The notes beneath the pieces are model-generated. The model saw only the letters and a program-made list of their open reading frames with translations. It was not told the origin of the DNA and ran no database searches. A stretch of DNA of 8,877 bases from positions 1-8,877 of the forward strand of contig JACVJH010000415.1 of the NCBI GenBank assembly GCA_015711895.1, in the 5' to 3' direction. Of this stretch, positions 5,751-8,877 are shown one piece after another. Position 1 is the stretch's first letter. Every line of letters begins with the position of its first letter. A program made the translations under genes and the position numbers. Source of the stretch: Candidatus Solincola tengchongensis. GTDB lineage: Bacteria; Actinomycetota; Geothermincolia; Geothermincolales; RBG-13-55-18.

Positions 5751-5791
5751 GGTCGCGGTTTTTTCCCTCACCCGGAGCCCGGGCCGCGACC
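5751..5791. repeat. Nested inverted repeat between zinc-ribbon and dsrE2-like genes
   Basis: GGTCGCGG (5751-5758) pairs perfectly with CCGCGACC (5784-5791), and inside it CCCGG (5771-5775) pairs with CCGGG (5779-5783). The RNA of the - strand would form a strong structured stem downstream of the iscSU-zinc ribbon unit. It lacks a T tail on that strand, so it is not a classical terminator; it may stabilise the 3' end or serve factor-dependent termination. The surrounding 255 nt (5615-5869) show nothing else recognisable. Confidence 0.4.
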
Positions 5792-5869
5792 CCGCTCGCC
5801 CCGCCTTCCTTCCCGGTCCGGGTGAGCGGGCACTTCTGTGCCTTGCGCCGCGAGCCTCTGTTTACGCCT

Positions 5870-6070
5870 TCATTCCCCGGACGGCAATGGCTGCCCGCAG
5901 TGGGGACATATCTCCGTCCCCTCCCGGGCGGCACCCCCGCAGGCGGAGCAGGTGACGATGACGATCTGGCATGGCTGACAGAAGGCGGGCATGTCCACCG
6001 CCGCCTCTATCTCCGACTCGCAGAAGGGGCACCGGCAGATCACCGTCCTCTCCTCTCCTCTCTCCTCCAT
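5870..6070 (-). CDS. Small cysteine-rich zinc ribbon protein
   Basis: A 66-residue protein with nine cysteines (12, 14, 17, 31, 34, 41, 44, 55, 58). The spacing suggests two zinc ribbons: CRCPFC paired with FCQPC, and CSAC paired with CPHC. It ends shortly after the second knuckle, with no other domain. Such double ribbons bind zinc, or in anaerobes sometimes iron, and often mediate protein or nucleic-acid contact; I cannot assign a specific role. ATG 6070 is preferred over the in-frame ATG at 6166, which lies inside iscU; it comes one base after the iscU stop (TGAGATG), so translation is surely coupled. Being the third gene of the iscS-iscU unit, it may be an accessory factor for cluster assembly or an iron-sulfur/metal client, which is inference. 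Confidence 0.78.
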   Translation of the reverse strand: MEERGEERTVICRCPFCESEIEAAVDMPAFCQPCQIVIVTCSACGGAAREGTEICPHCGQPLPSGE

Positions 6071-6071
6071 C

Positions 6072-6452
6072 TCACTTTCCTTTCTTTTCCAGGTAATCCT
6101 CGATGGCCTTGTGCAGGGCGTCCGCGCCCAGGTTGGAACAGTGCATCTTGTTGGCGGGAAGGCCACCCAGCTCCTCGGCCACGTCGTTCCTGGTTATCTT
6201 CAGGGCCTCCTCGATGGTCTTTCCCTTGGCCATCTCGCTGACCATGCTGGACACGGCTATGGCCGCCCCGCACCCGAAGGTCTTGAACTTCACGTCTGAA
6301 AGCCGACCCTCGTCGTCCACCTTGATATAGAAGGTCATCATATCCCCGCACACGGGATTGCCCACCTCGCCCACGCCGTCGGCGTCCTCTATCTCGCCGA
6401 CGTTGCGGGGGTTGGTGAAGTGATCCATGACCACGTCGCTGTACTGAGCCAT
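6072..6452 (-). CDS. iscU: IscU/NifU-type iron-sulfur cluster scaffold protein
   Basis: A 126-residue scaffold on which [2Fe-2S] clusters are assembled before transfer to apo-proteins in the cytoplasm. All three ligand cysteines are present: Cys35 (GNPVCGD, with the regulatory Asp37), Cys61 (FGCGAAIAVSSMVSEM) and Cys105 (MHCSNLGADAL, with His104). The chaperone-recognition sequence LPPVK of proteobacterial IscU is replaced by LPANK, and no hscA/hscB genes are adjacent, as in NifU-type and many anaerobe systems. The length is normal for a single-domain scaffold. The ATG is preceded by GGGGGTGAG and lies 4 nt after the iscS stop, so the two are co-translated. Because the partner IscS lacks key catalytic residues, this scaffold probably receives sulfur from another source or uses an IscS cysteine as a ligand, as proposed for the Archaeoglobus complex. 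Confidence 0.95.
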   Translation of the reverse strand: MAQYSDVVMDHFTNPRNVGEIEDADGVGEVGNPVCGDMMTFYIKVDDEGRLSDVKFKTFGCGAAIAVSSMVSEMAKGKTIEEALKITRNDVAEELGGLPANKMHCSNLGADALHKAIEDYLEKKGK

Positions 6453-6456
6453 GATC

Positions 6457-7635
6457 TCACCCCCTTTCCTTGAGGTATTTGGCGTAAAGCGGCGACATCT
6501 GCCGCAGTCGCTCCACGATGGGCGGGAAGACTTCCAGCACGTACTCCACGTCCTCCATGGAGTTCTGGGGCCCGAAGCTGAAGAGGATGGACCCCTGCGC
6601 CTTCTCCGGCGGGATGTTCATGGCCGTGAGCACATGCGACCCCTTGAGGGCCCGGGAGGTGCAGGCCGAGCCGCTGGATACGGCCACACCTCGCTGGTCC
6701 AGGAAGAGGAGCATCCCCTCTCCCTCGATGAACTCCACCACGAAACTGGCGTTCCATGGGAGCCTCTCCCGTGGATGCCCGGTGAGCCGGACGTGCTCCA
6801 CCCTGGAGGTCAGGCCGGCGATGAGGGCGTCGCGCAGGCCCGCCAGGTAGGCGCTCCTCTCCGCCATGCGCTCCCGGGCCAGTTCCGCGGCCTTTCCCAT
6901 GCCCACGATGCCGGCGACGTTCTCCGTGCCCCCGCGTCGCCCTCCCTCCTGTACGCCTCCGTCGAGCAGCGGGATGAGGCGCACGCCCCTCTTCACCCAC
7001 AGGGCACCCACACCCTGGGGGCCGTAGAGGAGGTCGGAGGAGATGGAAAGGGCCTGCACGCCCAGCTCCTCCACGTCGATGGGTATGTGGGCCGCGGCGG
7101 CCACGGCGTCGGTGTGGAAGGGAATCTCCTTTTCCGCGGCCAGACGGGCCGCCTCGGCCACAGGCTGGATGGTCCCCACCTCCCCGTTGGCCAGCATCAC
7201 CGAGACGAGGACGGTGTCCTCCCGGAGCAGGGCACGCAGCTCCTCAAGGTCGATGCGGCCGTATTCGTCCACCGGCACCAGGTCCAGCTCGTAGCCTTGC
7301 TTCTCCAAGGTCCGGGCAGCGTGCAGCACCGAGAAGTGCTCCACCGCGGAGACCACGATGTGTTTCCCCTTGCGCCGGGACCCTGCGACGATGCCCTTGA
7401 CGGCCAGGTTGTTGGCCTCCGTGCCGTTGGAGGTGAAGATGACCTCCGCCGGGTCGGCCCCGATCAGGGCCGCCACCCTTTCCCTCGCCTCCTCCACCGC
7501 CTCCCGGGCGGCATCCCCACGGCTGTGCAGGGAGCTGGGGTTGCCGAACCTCTCCCCCAGGAAGGGGAGCATGGACTCCCGTACCTCGGGAAGGAGGGGG
7601 GTGGCGGCGTAGTTGTCCAGGTAGACCTCTCTCAT
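6457..7635 (-). CDS. IscS/NifS-family protein lacking the PLP-lysine (probably not an active cysteine desulfurase)
   Basis: A 392-residue fold-type I aminotransferase-like protein aligning end to end with cysteine desulfurases: LDNYAATP near the N-terminus, FTSNGTEANNLAVKG (67-81), His100 (AVEHFSVL), Asp176 (FHTDAV) and the mobile loop VSSGSACTSRAL with the active-site Cys325. However, the canonical SGHK(I/F)YGPKG reads SSDLLYGPQG (199-208), so the Schiff-base lysine is Leu202 and the preceding histidine is Asp201. The glutamine of the usual DAxQS is alanine (179), NNExG is NGEVG (150-154), and the usual RFSxGR, which contains a substrate-carboxylate arginine, is LFSFGPQ (351-357). These substitutions are clear in the codons and the frame is intact, so this is a maintained variant and not a pseudogene. 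A. fulgidus IscS similarly lacks the lysine (Asp there) and is reported inactive as a desulfurase while still contributing a cysteine ligand to IscU. ATG 7635 starts at the family motif; TAAGGAGGGA lies about 10 nt upstream. Confidence 0.9.
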   Translation of the reverse strand: MREVYLDNYAATPLLPEVRESMLPFLGERFGNPSSLHSRGDAAREAVEEARERVAALIGADPAEVIFTSNGTEANNLAVKGIVAGSRRKGKHIVVSAVEHFSVLHAARTLEKQGYELDLVPVDEYGRIDLEELRALLREDTVLVSVMLANGEVGTIQPVAEAARLAAEKEIPFHTDAVAAAAHIPIDVEELGVQALSISSDLLYGPQGVGALWVKRGVRLIPLLDGGVQEGGRRGGTENVAGIVGMGKAAELARERMAERSAYLAGLRDALIAGLTSRVEHVRLTGHPRERLPWNASFVVEFIEGEGMLLFLDQRGVAVSSGSACTSRALKGSHVLTAMNIPPEKAQGSILFSFGPQNSMEDVEYVLEVFPPIVERLRQMSPLYAKYLKERG

Positions 7636-7671
7636 CCTCTCATCGTCCCTCCTTACGAAGCGCGGTCCAGG

Positions 7672-7697
7672 TGCCGAGCGGTCTCCGCCCCTCGGCA
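7672..7697. repeat. Hairpin in the iscS upstream region
   Basis: TGCCGAG (7672-7678) and CTCGGCA (7691-7697) are exact inverted repeats, with an inner CGG/CCG pair (7679-7681 and 7686-7688). It would form about 40-60 nt before the iscS ATG in the - strand transcript. No T tract follows, so it is unlikely to be a simple terminator of the upstream gene; it could be a 5'-leader structure or an operator. No IscR-like site was recognised. Confidence 0.35.
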
Positions 7698-7767
7698 GGG
7701 CCTCGGTGCATCGTTCCTCCCGTCCACGCGGGTTCGGTTCTCGGCTATCATCTTCTCTCCCGGACCA

Positions 7768-8877
7768 TCATTTGAAAATCCCTTCTATTATTCCCGGTCG
7801 CACTCCCAGGTATGCGGCCACCTCCTCCGCCCGCGCGGCGCGCAGGCGGCAGGCATGTTCCCCGCAGACCTCGGCGCCGGCCTCGGACTCTTCGCTCTCT
7901 CCTCCCTCCCCGGCGGGGAGGAAAAGGGCCCGGTGATCCGGGGAGAGTGCGGTTGCGGCCAGAAGGGCGCGACCCTGCTTCGCGTCCGCCCCCCGGTACC
8001 TGACCAGTATCGGCCCCTCTAGGAACAGGTCCAGGGCCAGGGCGAAGGGGGAGGCCATATGGCCATGAGACCGGGCCTCGCCGGACACCGAGGACAGCAA
8101 CCTCTCCCCCGTTTCTTTCCACCCCTCCTCCCCGGTGAGGAAGTACTGGCGGAGCATGGCCTCCGCTGTCCGGGAGACGGCGGAGAGTTCGGCGGGCAGG
8201 GGCCGCAGGCCGGTGGGCTGGGAGCCCTCCAGGGCGTCCAGGAGAAGCCCGCTCTCCCGGTCCAGGAAACCCTCCTCCACCAGGCGGAGCAGCTCGCCCG
8301 CCCGTTCAAGGTATGCGGGGTCTCCGCTCGAGGAGAACGCCGCCTGGAGGGCCAGTGCCGTATCCGCCTGGTCGTTCAGTAGGCCCCAGCGGTGAGGGGC
8401 CCCGTCATGATAATGGGCCATCCCCGCCTCGGGCCGGTAGCATTCCTCCCAGGCGAAGTCCAGGAAGCGCAGGGATATGCGGCGGTAATCCTCCATCCCC
8501 AGGACAGCGGCCGCCTCAAGAAGCGCCGAGACGGCGCGGGAGGCGAGGTCCAGGTACACCGTTCGGTCCACGGGAGGCGGGTGGGCAAGGCCACGGGATG
8601 CGGCGTCCAGGGCATAATACCCCTCATCGGCGTCCTGGCTCCCGAAGAAGCGGTGGTCGCCGTCGCTCAGGGTGCCGTGGATGTAGGAGGCGGTCTCCGC
8701 CGCCACCTGCAGGAACTCCACCTCCCCGGACGCCCCGTAGGCCCGTAGATAGGCGGTGAGGAGCCGGGCGTTGTCGTCGAGCATCTTCTCGTAATGGGGC
8801 AGCGACCAGTCGCGGGTGACGGAATAGCGGAAGAAACCGCCCTCCACCGGGTCCCGCAGTGCACCCCGGGCCATGGC
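7768..8877 (-). CDS. YyaL/SPATA20-type protein (DUF255 family), C-terminal part, 5' end outside window
   Basis: Partial gene: at least the last 369 codons are present, and the frame runs off the right edge (codon GCC at 8877-8875), so the apparent ATG at 8874 is internal. Full-length relatives have an N-terminal thioredoxin-like DUF255 domain followed by an (alpha/alpha)6 barrel like that of N-acylglucosamine epimerases; only the barrel part is visible. Diagnostic blocks are GGFFRYSVTRDWSLPHYEKMLDDNARLLTAY (given in the family as GGFHRYS...PHFEKMLYD), FGSQDADEGYYALD, LLNDQADTALAL and the C-terminal VCGEHAC, matching the family's terminal cysteine pair. It is thought to be cytoplasmic; the enzymatic function is not established. 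It precedes iscS on the same strand with a 132-nt gap, so cotranscription is possible but not clear. Confidence 0.88.
   Translation of the reverse strand, partial: AMARGALRDPVEGGFFRYSVTRDWSLPHYEKMLDDNARLLTAYLRAYGASGEVEFLQVAAETASYIHGTLSDGDHRFFGSQDADEGYYALDAASRGLAHPPPVDRTVYLDLASRAVSALLEAAAVLGMEDYRRISLRFLDFAWEECYRPEAGMAHYHDGAPHRWGLLNDQADTALALQAAFSSSGDPAYLERAGELLRLVEEGFLDRESGLLLDALEGSQPTGLRPLPAELSAVSRTAEAMLRQYFLTGEEGWKETGERLLSSVSGEARSHGHMASPFALALDLFLEGPILVRYRGADAKQGRALLAATALSPDHRALFLPAGEGGESEESEAGAEVCGEHACRLRAARAEEVAAYLGVRPGIIEGIFK

Noticed and set aside
6457..7635. The IscS-like gene as a pseudogene
   Set aside because: The frame is intact over the full family length, the Cys loop and fold motifs are preserved, and it is translationally coupled to an intact iscU; the substitutions look like a maintained variant.
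7787..7796. AT-rich CTATTATTCC as a promoter for iscS on the - strand
   Set aside because: It lies inside the end of the YyaL-type gene, and no paired -35 element with proper spacing was found; too weak to call.
6451..8022. Long open frame on the + strand (523 codons) antisense to iscS and the YyaL-type gene
   Set aside because: The sequence is rich in His/Gly/Pro/Arg with no recognisable domain, and it lies opposite genes with clear family signatures; it is a GC-driven shadow.
1..8877. tRNA, rRNA, riboswitch, CRISPR or insertion sequence
   Set aside because: No matching conserved motifs, repeat-spacer pattern, transposase or terminal inverted repeats were seen by reading; a covariance-model scan was not possible here.

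Overview
The window looks like chromosomal DNA of a GC-rich anaerobic bacterium. The signs are radical-dehydratase (HgdB-like) iron-sulfur proteins, a rubrerythrin, a minimal IscS-IscU iron-sulfur assembly locus and TusA/DsrE sulfur carriers. High GC, GTG and TTG starts, frequent AGG/AGA arginine codons and ATGA overlaps would fit a deep-branching anaerobic Actinomycetota lineage (for example Geothermincolia-like). That placement is inference and not strongly supported. No mobile element, CRISPR array, tRNA or rRNA was seen.

Left part (about 245-3540, + strand): five tightly packed genes that look like one operon. They encode an ECF-type sigma factor, a small single-pass membrane protein overlapping it by ATGA (anti-sigma candidate), an acyl carrier protein, and two paralogous 2-hydroxyacyl-CoA dehydratase-type proteins (a DUF2229 'activase-related' protein and an HgdB-like protein), which also overlap by ATGA. 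The usual ATPase activase partner is absent from the window. The ACP plus the DUF2229/HgdB pair resembles the reductive half of the fused anaerobic plasmalogen synthase PlsA, so a lipid- or acyl-ACP-directed radical reduction is a reasonable hypothesis.

Middle (3541-4050): a monocistronic small coiled-coil protein with its own -10 box, Shine-Dalgarno sequence and a strong intrinsic terminator. After it comes a strikingly AT-rich patch holding two tandem 14-bp near-repeats between convergent genes.

Right part (4050-8877, - strand): in transcription order, the C-terminal part of a YyaL/SPATA20-type protein (5' end outside the window); then iscS-iscU-zinc ribbon protein, nearly abutting; then dsrE2-like, tusA-like and rubrerythrin genes with larger gaps. 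The IscS homologue is the most notable gene. It keeps the catalytic cysteine loop but has lost the PLP Schiff-base lysine, its neighbouring histidine, a PLP-contacting glutamine and the substrate-binding arginine region. It is therefore unlikely to be a normal cysteine desulfurase. Sulfur for IscU may come from sulfide or from persulfide carriers such as the neighbouring TusA and DsrE2 proteins.
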